Origin: Faucicola mancuniensis | GTDB lineage: Bacteria > Pseudomonadota > Gammaproteobacteria > Pseudomonadales > Moraxellaceae | Assembly: GCF_046523945.1 (NCBI RefSeq) | Contig: NZ_CP171363.1 | Coordinates: 2,604,001-2,668,000, forward strand | Direction of reading: 5' to 3' | Length of the DNA stretch: 64,000 nucleotides | Shown here: positions 33,865 to 45,594 of the stretch, in pieces | Layout: each line of letters begins with the position of its first letter | Position numbering within the stretch: the first letter of the stretch is position 1 | Position numbers and translations under genes: made by a program | Notes under the pieces: generated by a model | Databases searched by the model: none | Told to the model about the DNA's origin: nothing | What the model saw: only the letters and a program-made list of their open reading frames with translations

Positions 33865-34881
33865 AGCTACTGATGTCGTTGTTCCACCTTTCCCACCCAG
33901 AAGAATACCCCCTGAAACTCTAGCTAAATTTTCATAAGCCTCATCTTTACCATCCCGTAAATCTTTATTGAACTGGATTGCGTCCTGTTTAGTTTTACCA
34001 CTTTTTACATTATTTACAGCGGTTTTCACTCCAGAAACTATTTGATTAGCCTTTTCCTCATTATCTCTCTGACCATCTTTACAATAGCTTCCTCCTGTTA
34101 AACAATGAATGCCTGTTGCTAAAGTATTTGCAGCAGTATCCGCAGTCCAGAAAACACCATTTATAGCATCTCCTCCTGCCTTAATACTACCTCTAACCCC
34201 TGGATTACCATATTGATTTGCAAAATTTTCTACTTTTTGTGTTATTTTAGAGGAGTAATCCTTATAAAACTGAGTATTATCCTCCACCGCCACCTTTGCC
34301 ATTTCCCCAGCACTCACCGCACTAGCCACATCGCCAGTCGTAGCCCCTACCCCAATCCCTGCAAGGCTTACAATACTAGTCACCGTCTGCTTCTGCTCAG
34401 CCAAAAGCTCGCTTGGCTTATCCACCCCAAACAGATACTTTGACACTGCCTCAGCACTCGCCTCAGCCCCTATTGCCGACAATGCCCCTGTGGTAACATC
34501 ATTCCCCGTCGCTGCACTCACTGCTGCCGCTAAAACACCATGAGCGAGAATATGAGGAGCTGACCCCTCGCCATTTCTATCACCGCCATCAAGACCATTT
34601 AGGGCATCATTTTTTTTAAAATACTGTCCAATCTGATACGACACTTCAGGAGCAACCGCCCTTGCCACATAGCCTGTTGCCCCATTGCTATTTGGAGCAA
34701 AGATAGCACTCGTGATACCATCAAATATCACCATGTCATGTTGCTGTTTATCGGCTTTGGCAATTAAGTTCTTGTACTCTTGGCTGTTTTTATCAGCAAT
34801 TTTCTCCGCCTTATCCCGCAGTTCTTGTTCTTTTTGAGCCATCTCACCCCGATACTCACGACGTTTGGTATCAAACGCCTG

Positions 34882-37800
34882 CGTAATCTGAGTTTGATTG
34901 TTAAGTTCAGCATTTAACTGACCTGCATTAAACGTATTTCTTAACGGCTCATTGAGTATGCCTACAGTCTTATTCGTCACCTGCGACTGCCCTGCCATCC
35001 CTGTCACCGCCCCATACGTGGTACTGGTATCACTATCCCCCACCTTACCATAACCAATACCGCTGATAGACGGCGAAGCTAACCCTGTTTTGTTGGCATT
35101 TAACCCTGCACTGATACCGCCACTTATCGATTGACCGTGATAATGAATGTGGTTTTGTATATCACCGACTTCTAACCCACCTTTAAACTGAGTCTGATTC
35201 GCTTCAGGGGTGGCAGTGGTAAAATATGCCCCATTAAAAGAGCTTTTACCATCAACCACCATATCAGAAGATTGGTACTGTAGCCCTGTCTGCTCAGTCA
35301 CTTGGGCTAAGTCCATGGAGAGATTGGATTTACCGCCATTGATACTCACATTTTGTGGGATGCCTTGCATAGACACGTCGGCACTAAAGCCTACATTTTT
35401 TTGTTTACCGTCATATTTAGCGGTATCTTGACGACTGGTCGCAATAATCCCGCCACCGATGTGACCTGTGGCATAATCACCTTTCACCACCGCACCATCA
35501 AGCACCAAGTTACCACCGATGTTTTGATAGGTTGTACCACCGACATTGATATGAGAGTTGGCATTGGTGGTGGTTTCGCCATTGCCATAACCTTTTGCCA
35601 TATTGGCATTGGCAGTAATACCTGCTCCATTTTGCGTGCTGGCATACACCCCAATGCCAAAGCCATTAGATTTATTACTGGTACGGTCATAGCCTGTACT
35701 GGATGCGGCTTGGTAAATCACATCACCTTCAACGTTATTATACAAGTCTCCCACTAAGTTGATGTCACTGCCTGTCACAGTAAAGTCACTGTCTTTACCT
35801 TTGCCTGCAATGTTTAACACTAAGTTATTGGCATCAATGCTTGATGCCTCATTTTTACCTGATAGGCTATCTTGCACGCTTTTGTTGGATTGACTGCCAA
35901 GTGTGGCTTGAATGCGAGTATTGCCTACCCCAGCTAATCCTTCTTTGCTTAACTCACTTTTTTGTAAGCTATCAACAGCACCTTGTACGCCTTTATCTAA
36001 GGTACGCAGCTTACTAAAGCCTGCAATACCCGCCATGACTTTCATTTTCTCACTGTTGGTGGTTTCACCCGCTTTCAGTAGACTATTAATGCTTTGAGCC
36101 TGATCGATTAAGCTATTAGACACACTCACGGTTAATCCGCTGGTTTTTTGGCTTTGGATATTGTGTGTTTGCGTTGTGGCAGTAGTATTACTCACGTTTG
36201 CCGATTTGGCATTAATCACCACCGTGCCATAATTGAGATCATGCACATTGTTCGTGGTTTGGTTTTTGGCATAGACTTTACTGCCAGTTTGCTGATAATG
36301 CTCACCTGCCGTGATAATGGTGTTACCATTTTTAGTTCCGACAATGCTACCAGTATGTGACACACTGTCCGTGCTGTTTTGATTTTGGGTTCTTTGTGTG
36401 CCAATGGTGAAGCTGGCACCCCCATTGCCAAATAGCCCAGATTTTTTCTCGCCATGACTGCTACTTTGATGTTCAGTGTTAGTCGCTGCATCAATGGTGA
36501 CGTTTTTTCCACCCTTGATATAGGTGCCTTGCTGACTGATTGCATCGGTTGCCGTTAAATGCACGTTGTTTTTGGCATCAATGATGACACGGTTACCATT
36601 AATACTGCCTTTGATGGCTAAATCATTGTTATAACTGTAGTTGTCTTGGTTGGTTTTCTTACTTAACCAGTTTCTTTGGGTGGAGCGACTAGCAGTTTCT
36701 ACGTTATTGGTTTCTCGACCTTCTTTAAAGCTGATATCCCCATTGTCCGCTTTAAGATAGGTTGTCCCATCTTCACTGTGAATGGTCGCTGCCGTACCAG
36801 TAATGTTGCCGTTTTTTGAGCGGATGATGGTGTCACCTTTACTTACCACCACACTGCCAACATCTTCAGTATGCCCAGCTTTGATATAGTTGTTGTTATC
36901 ATGAATGGCGTTGGTTTGATAACCAGTGTTGACGGCATTAAAGGCGATATTGCCACTGCTAATCAGTTGGGTGCTACCACCATGGTTAATCAGCTGACTG
37001 GCATTGAAGCTCGTGTTACCTGCCACATCAATGGCTAACGTGGTCAGTGGGTTGCCTTCATTATCCACTTGACCTTTTAAGCCATCTCCCACGTAGATGC
37101 TGGCAATTTGGTCAAGCCCAGTACGCCAAGTATTACTTTTGTTTTTTGAGCTTTCTGTGTGATATGTCGTTGAGGTGTTGTTTAAATTACCGCCCACACT
37201 CATTGACATAGCACTGTTAGCTTTGATGGTACCACCAATGTTGTTGGTGTCTTTTTTACTATTGATTTGGATAAAGTTACCTTGAATGACACCGCCAGCA
37301 TTGTTATTGACATTGTTGGCACTCACACGCAAGGCATGATGTCCCACAATGTTACCTGAATTGCTTAAATCCCCTGTGAGTTGTAGGTCAGTGTTGTAAC
37401 CCGCTACTAAACTGCCATCCCCTTTGATGTCACCAACATTGGAGCGTACATAGACTTTAGGGACGAGGGCTTTTTGGGTTTGTCCATTAGGTAATGTCAT
37501 GTCTTGTTCAACCAGCCAGACAATATCGGTGGTGAGCTGTGCCACCTGAGAAGCGGTCAGGGCAATACCTGGGCGTAGGTTTAACGCATTGGCACTGGTA
37601 ATCCCATTGTCCATCAAGGCTTGGTACATGGCATCGTCACTGCGGTAGTCACCTAAGAAGCGTTTACCAGTGAGCACCATGATTTGATCACGAATCATGT
37701 GTTGTTCATAGTAGCCATCTCCCAGGCGTTTGTGCATATTGTCCTGATTGAGCCCCAAGCGTTTCATCATGTAGTCGGATGATAACCAGTTTTTATAACC

Positions 37801-40800
37801 GGCAAACGCAGGGTCAGTGACGATTAGATAGCCGTTGGGGTTGTTGGGGTCGATTTTGTAGAGAGCACTGTTGGGTAAGCTGACAGCGGCCCCTTGGGTG
37901 CGAATTTCTTGAGCTTTTTGGGTATTGATGCTTTGGTTTAGTTGGTTGATAAGGTCACTTAAGGTGGCGATATCAACTTTTTGTCCTCCTTGTTGGGCAA
38001 CCACTAAGTCAGCTAGCTGTTTTTGTTGCTCAGCGGTTAGGTTGACTGGGTTGGTTTTAGTGAAGTCCTGTAAGGCTTTGATGGCGTCTTGGACCCTAGC
38101 AAGGCTTGCACGGTCAACTTGTGTGCCGTTATTGGCTGTTTTGACGACTGTTAGGAGCGTTTGTAAATTGCCAATCGCTTGGTTGACAGCTGCCACTTGT
38201 TTGGTATCAATTTGAGCTTGATTGGCTTGATTTTGATTGGCAACTGTGACCGCGGTGACATACACGCCACTAACTGGATTATTAATGTTGAGAATTTTTA
38301 AATCATAAGGAGTACCTGTTGTTTTAGGATTCAGCGGTTGAGCCATATCTAATGGGGTTGAATTAGTATTTGTACCCCATTTTCCTTTGTAACACCAATT
38401 CCCTATACTCCTCCGACAGGTTTCATAAGGGCTATAATGGGTACCATTAAAATTCTCGTAACTGTATTTGGGAGTGATAGTTGTGGCTTCAGCATCCACA
38501 TTGCCTGCTTGACCATTTACTTTAATGGTACCGCCAGCAATAATTTGGCTTTTATTGGTGTTAAATTTACCCAAGTCAAATACCATGTTACTACCCGAAA
38601 CAATTCGACTCGGGTCACTAGTCACGGTGTCTTGCCCACTTAATAGCTCTGTATATTTGTAGCCATAATAATTATCATATAGCTCACCCGTTTTTAGAAT
38701 TTTTAATCTATGGCGTCCGTCATTGTTATCTTCAGACGTAATTTCAACTACTTTTTCATTATAAATTGGATTACTACCATCACCTGAAATGCTATACTCA
38801 ACTATCGGATTATTTTCAAGGACCTTTAACGCTGTTTTAAAATCCGCATTGATATTATTGAGTGTTTCAGTGGCAATCTGCATCGCACCCAATGACTCAA
38901 TGGTTGCCCCACGGTTGGTCACGGTGGTGGCTTTGCCAGTGGCATGATTCTCGCTGTCTAAATCACCCCCAATGTGCAACTCACCATTACTTAAAATCTG
39001 AGCTTGACCATTAAAATCACTGTTAAATTTACCACGACGTGCCGTATTTGGGTTATTGTTTAAGGTTTTTACCCCAATGTCCAAGCGTTCACGAGCGGCA
39101 ATTACTGGGGCAGAATTAAGCGTATTGCCTGGGGTGTTATTAAGCGTATCGGCTTTAATCGCTAAATGCGTGCCATAGATACGACCCTCACTTAAATTAT
39201 TCACCGCATTGCCAGCAGTAATCAAGGTGTCATTACCATTAATTAACCCATGATTGTTGATATCACCAGTGGCGTTTAATAACGTGGAGGCATTACTGAC
39301 TAATTCACCGGTTTGGGTGTTGTTAATGTCTTTGGCATTGACCGTCAGTTGTTTGTCAGCAGATAACGTACCGTCATTATTTACATTGCCTTGAGTGGTG
39401 ATGGTTAATTCATTGGCGAGTAATTTATCACCTTTGGCATTGGTATAGTCAACCATTTGGTTAAGTGTCAGGCGATTGCCGCTGATTTCGCCGTTGCTGA
39501 TAGAACTAGCACTCAAGCTCGTCTCATTAGCTCGAATCACACCGCCAGCATTGGTAATGTTGCCCGTACTGCCTTGAGTGGTAATGGTTTTGGCTTCAAT
39601 ATGTCCGTTAGTGTTAGTTAGGCTTTGTCCCATCGCAACCTGGATGCCTTGATTGGCTAATAGTTGCCCTTGGATGTTATTCAAGGTTTGGGCATGAATC
39701 ACTAAGTCATTACCTGCCACAATACCTTGATTGAGACTAACTTTGGTTAAATCTTGTTTGGTGTTTTGGTTATCAATACTATTGACGTTTAAAGTCATAT
39801 TCTTAGTGGCACTGATAAGGCTACCGACTCCCGTGTTGGCTAAACCATTGGCGGTAATCGTGGTACTATCGCCCCACAGTTTACCGCTTTGGTTGTTGAG
39901 TGTGGCACTGGTGCCTGTGATGATTAACTGCTGATTACTGCCTATCACTCCTTGTTGATTGTTAATCTCATTGCCTGTGCTGGTGAGCGATAAGGCATCA
40001 GTAGCATTGATTAGACCTGATTGGTTGGAGATATCGCTTGCTTGCAATACGGCTTTGCCGTTGGCTAAAATCCCCCGACCTTCGCCTTGGGTGTTTTGGT
40101 TATCTAGCAAACCAGTCGTGGTTAAGGTTAGTTGACCATCTTTATCCGCTTGTTGGATACTGCCACCTTGGTTATTTAGGCTTTGAGCAGCTATAGTCAC
40201 ATTATTACCAATGACTTGACCAGCATGGTTGTCCATGACGCCTTGCGTGCTTGAGTTGATATTGGTTTGCGTGCTGATCACACCTTGGTTAGTTAAGGTT
40301 TGTTGGGTTAAGTTGATATCTTTGCCCGCTTGAATATTACCGCTCGCTTGGTTAGTCAGTTTTTGGCTGCTTGCGGTAATGGCATCTTGGCTGCTGATGG
40401 TAGCATTATTGTTTAAGGTGTCACCGCCGATGTTTAATGCTTGATTGCTATAAATTAAACCAGCATTGGTATTATTGAGGGTGTCTGCGTGGATATCAGC
40501 GGTGGTATTGGCTAATAGCTGAGCTTTCGTATCATTATTTAAGGTTCGTGCATTGACGTACAATGCTTGAGCACTTTGGAGTACAGCTTTTTCACCGCTG
40601 TTGGCTAGAATGCCAGCGTTTACGGTTAAATCACCTGTGCTGGCAATGACCTGACCTTGGTTATTATTTAAACTGCCTGCGGTGACGGAAAGTTGATCGG
40701 CTTGTATACCCCCAATATCATTGTTAAGCGTACCAGACACCGTGGCAGTTAGTTTGCCATTGGATAGCAGTTTGCCCGTTTGGCTATTATCAAGATTTTG

Positions 40801-43800
40801 GGCAATTAGCGTCGCTGTGCCAGTCCCGGCATGAATGACTTCGCCACCTTGGTTCTGGATATCGCCCGTTGCCATTAAGCTAAGATTGGTGGCATTGCCG
40901 CCTAAGTGACCTTGCTGATTGTCAATGGTACCCGTGGTTAATACAAAGTCTTGAGTGCCTGTTTGCTCAAGGGTGCCTCGTTGGTTGGACAGTGATTGCA
41001 CTTTAAGTTGGTAACTATCGGCTTGCGTTATAGCGGCATTGTGGTTAAGGGCGTTGGCGGTGAAACTGGCTTGTTGGCTAACTTTGTTTTGTGATTGACT
41101 TAAATCGATATTACCCAAGGTGTTTAATGACAGATTAACCACTTGATTACGACTGCCGTGGTAGTCGAGTGCTGAACCCGTGACTGTCATACCCCCACTG
41201 GCAACATTGTTACCTTGGTTATGCTGTACACCAGTACTGGTGATGGTCAAGTGTTGTGGGGTGGTTGATAAGCTATTATCAGGGCTTAATCCTGCCACCA
41301 ATCGACTACTTTGGGCTTGATTAAGTTCACCGGTTTGAATTGCTAAACGACCTTGGGCGGCAATCGTTGCTGTGTTGCTCAAATTAGTTTGGTTGTTGAT
41401 ATGCGTATTGGCTAAACTTGAAATGCTGCCACGATTGTTCAAGATTTGACTGTTAAGGTTTAAGTCCCCACGACTGGTTAGCTGAGCTGAGTTGGTGACC
41501 GCTTGAGCCGTTAGGACCAAGCTGCCATTATCACTGTAAATAACCCCGTTACCGGTATTGTTTAAATCACCCTTGAGGTTAAGTTGATTGGCTTTTACGG
41601 TTCCTGTGGTATTGCTAGCAACCACTTGACCGTCGGTATTGATTAGGGTATGTGCACTAACGGTTAAGCCATCCCCTTGAATTTGTCCTTGGCTATTATC
41701 AATATCGCCAGCAATCTGCCAGGTTTGATCGGCTAGGCTTAAGATATTGCCCTTGTCGCTGTTATTTACATTATTTGCGGTTAAACTTAACTGACCATTA
41801 CCTGCATGTTCAATACGACCCGCTTTATTTTTTAACGTTGGGGTATTGATTATGAAGTTTTGGCTATTGGTGGCAATCTGACCTTGTTGGTTGCTAATAC
41901 CGCCAGCGAAATTAAAGGTTAAGTCAGCAGTACCACTTTGTCTAATTGAGCCGCGTTGGTTATTTAGCTGGTTGCCTGTTAGTTGCAGGGTTTGACCACT
42001 TAGTGTACCGTCTTGGTTATTTAGCGTGCCTTTAGCAACCAGCGTCAACTGATGGATGGCGGTAAGGCTTGCCCCTTTCGTTGATAAATCCCCTTGGCTT
42101 GCCATCTCAATATCCGCTGCTTGGGTTTTGCTGCCATTTAAGTCAGTTGGATTGCCTTGTAAGCTAGCTTTGCCGGTCGCAATATGGGTACCACTACTGG
42201 TGAGTATACCCACTGCATTCATGGTTAGGTTGGCTGGGGTGGTGCTTAAATTGCCTTGGGTGTCAATGCCTGCGGCTAATATGCCGGTGTTGTTGACGGT
42301 TTGGGCGTGAATATTGGTGTTGCCTTGAGCGGCGATTAAACCCGTAGCCGTGTTGGTCAGACTGCCCATGGTAAGCGTATTACCTGTGGTGCCATACAGT
42401 TGCCCACTGTTGGTAAGTGTCTGGCTGGTGGTGCTGAGTTTACCACCTGCTACCACACTGCCTTTGTCATTTTTGATATCGGTCGCATGTAAGCTCGCAT
42501 CACCTTGAGCCATGATATGACCATTTTGGTTGGTCAGGTTGCCTTGGCTATCAAGGTTTAAATTGCCCTCCGCTTGAATCGTGCCTTGGCTGTTGTAAAC
42601 TTGGGTAGCCGTGATGGTGGCTTGTTTGCCTTGAATACTGCCTTGTTGATTGTTTAATTCACTTGTGCTAAGGCTAATATCGCCTAGGGTGGCTAAGACA
42701 CCTTGTTGGTTGTTAATTTGCGGGGCGGTGAGGCTAATCCCTTGTTTGGCAACAATTTGCCCTTGTTGGTTGTTAAAACGGGTTAACTGCCAATCGAGTT
42801 TGTCAAGTTGGATACGACTGTTGATGTTGTCAATTGCTTGGGTGTTTAATCCATTAACCACAATACTACCTTGGCGTTGATTGGTAACGCTTGGGCTGGT
42901 CACTGTCATGGCACCATTGGCAGTGATGACGGCATTATTGCCTTGGTTGACTAAATTGTCCGCTTGGATATTGCCATCGGCGGTTATGGGTGCAAGCACC
43001 GGTTGATGGCTGTCCGTTGTCGGTGTGGTAGCGGTTGAGTTTGCCACTTGCTTGGTTGATCCAGTTTGTGCGGTTGATGGGGCAGTGGCTAGGGTTGGGG
43101 TAGTCGTCGCTGGGTGCTTGTCGTATAGGCTTTGACCAATGACGGCGTTGTCTTGGTTGGTTAAGTGTTGACTGGTCACATCAAGTTTACCACTGCCGGT
43201 TTGTTCAATACGGCCTTGGTTGGCCAGGCTTGGGGTTTTTATATTGACTTGTCCGGCACTGATGAGCCCTGTGTTAGTGATTTGGCTTTGAGTAGTGGCA
43301 TCGGTTTGGCCATGACTGCTAATGACGCCGCTGTTTTTAAGGGTTGGGCTGTCCAGTTTGACACTATCGGTGCTGCTTGCTAACGGTGCCTTGGTTGTCA
43401 ATACTACCGGTGTGTTTTAGATTTACCCCTTGTTTGGCGTTCATGGAGCCGGTGTTAATGAGGTTACCTTGGTTGTCTAGCGTGAGTGTGCTACTACTGC
43501 TGATGTCACCAGCATTGGTCACCCCCATACCTTTGTCGGTACCAATCAGACGAATTCTGCCAGCATACATGCCGCCTAGGCTTGAGATGTCTAAAGCCAC
43601 GCCCGTGCTTTGATTGACACCGTTGTGACTAATTTTAGTGGTGGCTGGATTGGTTTCATAGCTAACCGTGTTGTTACCCGTAATGACATCAAGCTGTTTG
43701 CTGTAAACTTTAGCGTTAAGGGCAGTGGCTTGGCTAATCAGCTGGGTATAGTCGCTTTGGCTATCATCTAAGCCTTTGCCTTCAACGGTCATCTTACCGC

Positions 43801-44714
43801 TACCTATTTGAAATCCGGTTAAAGTGTCGTTGTTAAAGGTGGGTTTACCGGTGGTGAGCGTGGTACGAGCAGCGTTGATAAAACCACAGCCTGAGCAGGT
43901 GATACCCGCGGGATTGGCAATCACCAGTTCGGCTTTACTACCCGTAATTTCGGTGTAGCCAGCTAACTGGCTTGGATTACTAGAATTGACTTGGTTTAAG
44001 ATGAGTTTGGCTTCACCTTTGGCAAGCCATGGGTTACCCTCTACCCAACCCGCAGTTTGGGTTTGTACATTGGTACGGCTGTTGTTAATAATAGCCCCAT
44101 GCCTACCGATATCAAATTGACTAAAGGTGTTTTTAGAAACCCTTGGCTATTTGGGCTTTGAATGTTAATTTGGGCTAAGCCATTGGCAGTGTTTAACACC
44201 GTGGCTTGCTCATTTTTAGGAGCACCCTTATCTGCAATGATTTGGGTCTGTATCTCAGCATAGGCAACGTTTGCTACTCCTATGCTGACAAGGACAGCAG
44301 CAGTGAGACTAACCCATTTGCTATAGCAATAGTACACGACCTCATTGCTTCCATCTAGTTGGCTGTCAGCTAAAACTACCTTGTTACTATTCGCACCTTG
44401 ACTACCGGCTTTGCCTTGTGCCACAGTTTTTTCTGAGACAACAACTAATCGACCTAGGTGTTTGTTAAAGATAACACGATACAGACGGCTGTTCATATGG
44501 GGTTTCCTAATTTTTATCGGTATTTTAACCCCTATCCGTGTTTTTGTATAGTTTTTTAATAAATTAATAGGGTCTGCTATCGTTAAATTTAAGTTTAGTC
44601 TTTGATAAACAGTTGATGGCTTTTTCAATTTATAGTTATTTAAAATAGTAACTGGACAAAAAATAATGATAGAACAATTGGTATGGGTGGAAATAAGTCA
44701 AAACAAAAATCAGG
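34882..44714 (-). repeat. Large direct repeat, stem copy C
   Basis: Nearly identical to the blocks of copies A, B and D. On the toxin side it stops earlier (at AFDTKRRE), because copy C uses the other pretoxin class. On the upstream side it continues with copy A's flank up to the ISAs1-type element. Confidence 0.9.
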
Positions 44715-44731
44715 CAGACCTAGAAAATCAA

Positions 44732-45594
44732 CAGGGCAAAATCAAACTTACCCAACAAAAGTTTTACCGAATACAACTTGCTCAAGAATATCATGATTCC
44801 AACCACAACGCTTAACAATAGACTTAACACTACCCTTGATACCTGAAGACTTAATTAAAGACACCGAAGCCCTTCTAAACAAAGCCATATTCTTAGTAGC
44901 TTGTTGTTCACGAATACGACAGCTATCTTCTTTAAAAGTCACATCAAGCACATAATGTAAACTATTTTCAATCGCCCAATGTCGTTTGATAACATAATTA
45001 AGCTGTTCTGGATTAATAGATAATGAGCTAATGTAATACGCAGTTTGGGTCGTCTGTTCACCTGTTTTTTTATCATGTCTGATTCTGACAATCTCAATGA
45101 TACTGTTTAGATAGGCACTGATTGAGTGGAGGGCGGTTAGTTTGTCATCACTGTTTTGGTAGCTTTGTTTTAAGGTTTTGCCATCAATGGCGATGATGGT
45201 TAGGTCTTGTTGTTCTCTGATACTGTTTATCCAGTTGATGTAGCTGTTTAGTAATGTTTCAGCTTCAATTAGGCTTATTACTCGTTTTATGGTTGAGGCG
45301 GATGGGATGCCGTTGTCGTAGCCCAAAAATTTTTTTAGCCATGTTTGTTTTTGTTTGCCAAATTCGCTAATTTCTTCCCAGCCTTCTGCTCCAGATAATA
45401 TGCCACATAGTGTTAAAAATAGTATGTCTATTAGTCTGTGTTTGATGTTGATGTCTGTTCCTCGGTCTTCGATCTTCGATGATACTGAAATGTTCTATAA
45501 AGCTCATGGGTTCTCCTTTTTAGAAGTATTTTATGAGTTTTTTGTCTTTTTGACAATTTGTAAACTTTATTTTATTAATTTTGATTTTGCCCTG
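44732..45594 (-). mobile_element. ISAs1-family element, internally deleted (863 bp)
   Basis: Terminal inverted repeats CAGGGCAAAATCAAA at 44732-44746 and, inverted, ending at 45594. It is shorter than the roughly 1.2 kb usual for the family. The flanks (GAAAATCAA and ACCATCACC) do not repeat each other, so there is no target duplication. The left flank is a CdiA upstream region and the right flank is CdiA coding sequence in the opposite sense, so the element sits at a rearrangement junction. Confidence 0.82.
44748..45507 (-). pseudogene. ISAs1-family transposase, frameshifted and internally deleted
   Basis: The ATG at 45507 gives MSFIEHFSIIED, then a 7-bp duplication near 45475 shifts the frame. 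The main frame contains GYDNGIPSASTIKRVI, LTIIAIDGKTLKQSY and ALHSISAYLN. It then jumps to IEIVRIRHDKKTGEQ and YYISSL... RHWAIENSLHYVLDV. The central catalytic block expected between ALHSISAY and the IEIVR-like segment is absent. Non-functional. Confidence 0.82.

Larger units (their letters stand above)
32377..44496 (-). pseudogene. CdiA/FhaB-type haemagglutinin, copy C, with Hint and non-specific endonuclease tip (frameshifted near 5' end)
   Basis: Start at 44496; ESPR, TPS domain and repeats as in copy A. Frames are broken at 44140-44142 (one base short) and at about 43371-43380 (one base extra), so net phase is preserved. 43401-32377 is open for 3,674 residues. C-terminal order: type-2 pretoxin (FDTKRREYRGEMAQKEQEL ... 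VAVEDN), a linker with a TTAK repeat, a Hint domain (CSFRGDM ... VHNKNC), a spacer, and an Endonuclease_NS_2-type nuclease. The nuclease has the catalytic-type motif DDGGHLISSMFRG about 90 residues from the end, then VNIVPMNSTLNRNGG and LESNWKSHLELGESVQI. The immunity gene follows at once. An intact product would be about 4,040 residues. Confidence 0.9.

Noticed and set aside
45355..45594. N-terminal part of the open frame leading into CdiA E
   Set aside because: These codons lie inside the ISAs1-type element, antisense to its transposase; the fused start is fortuitous.
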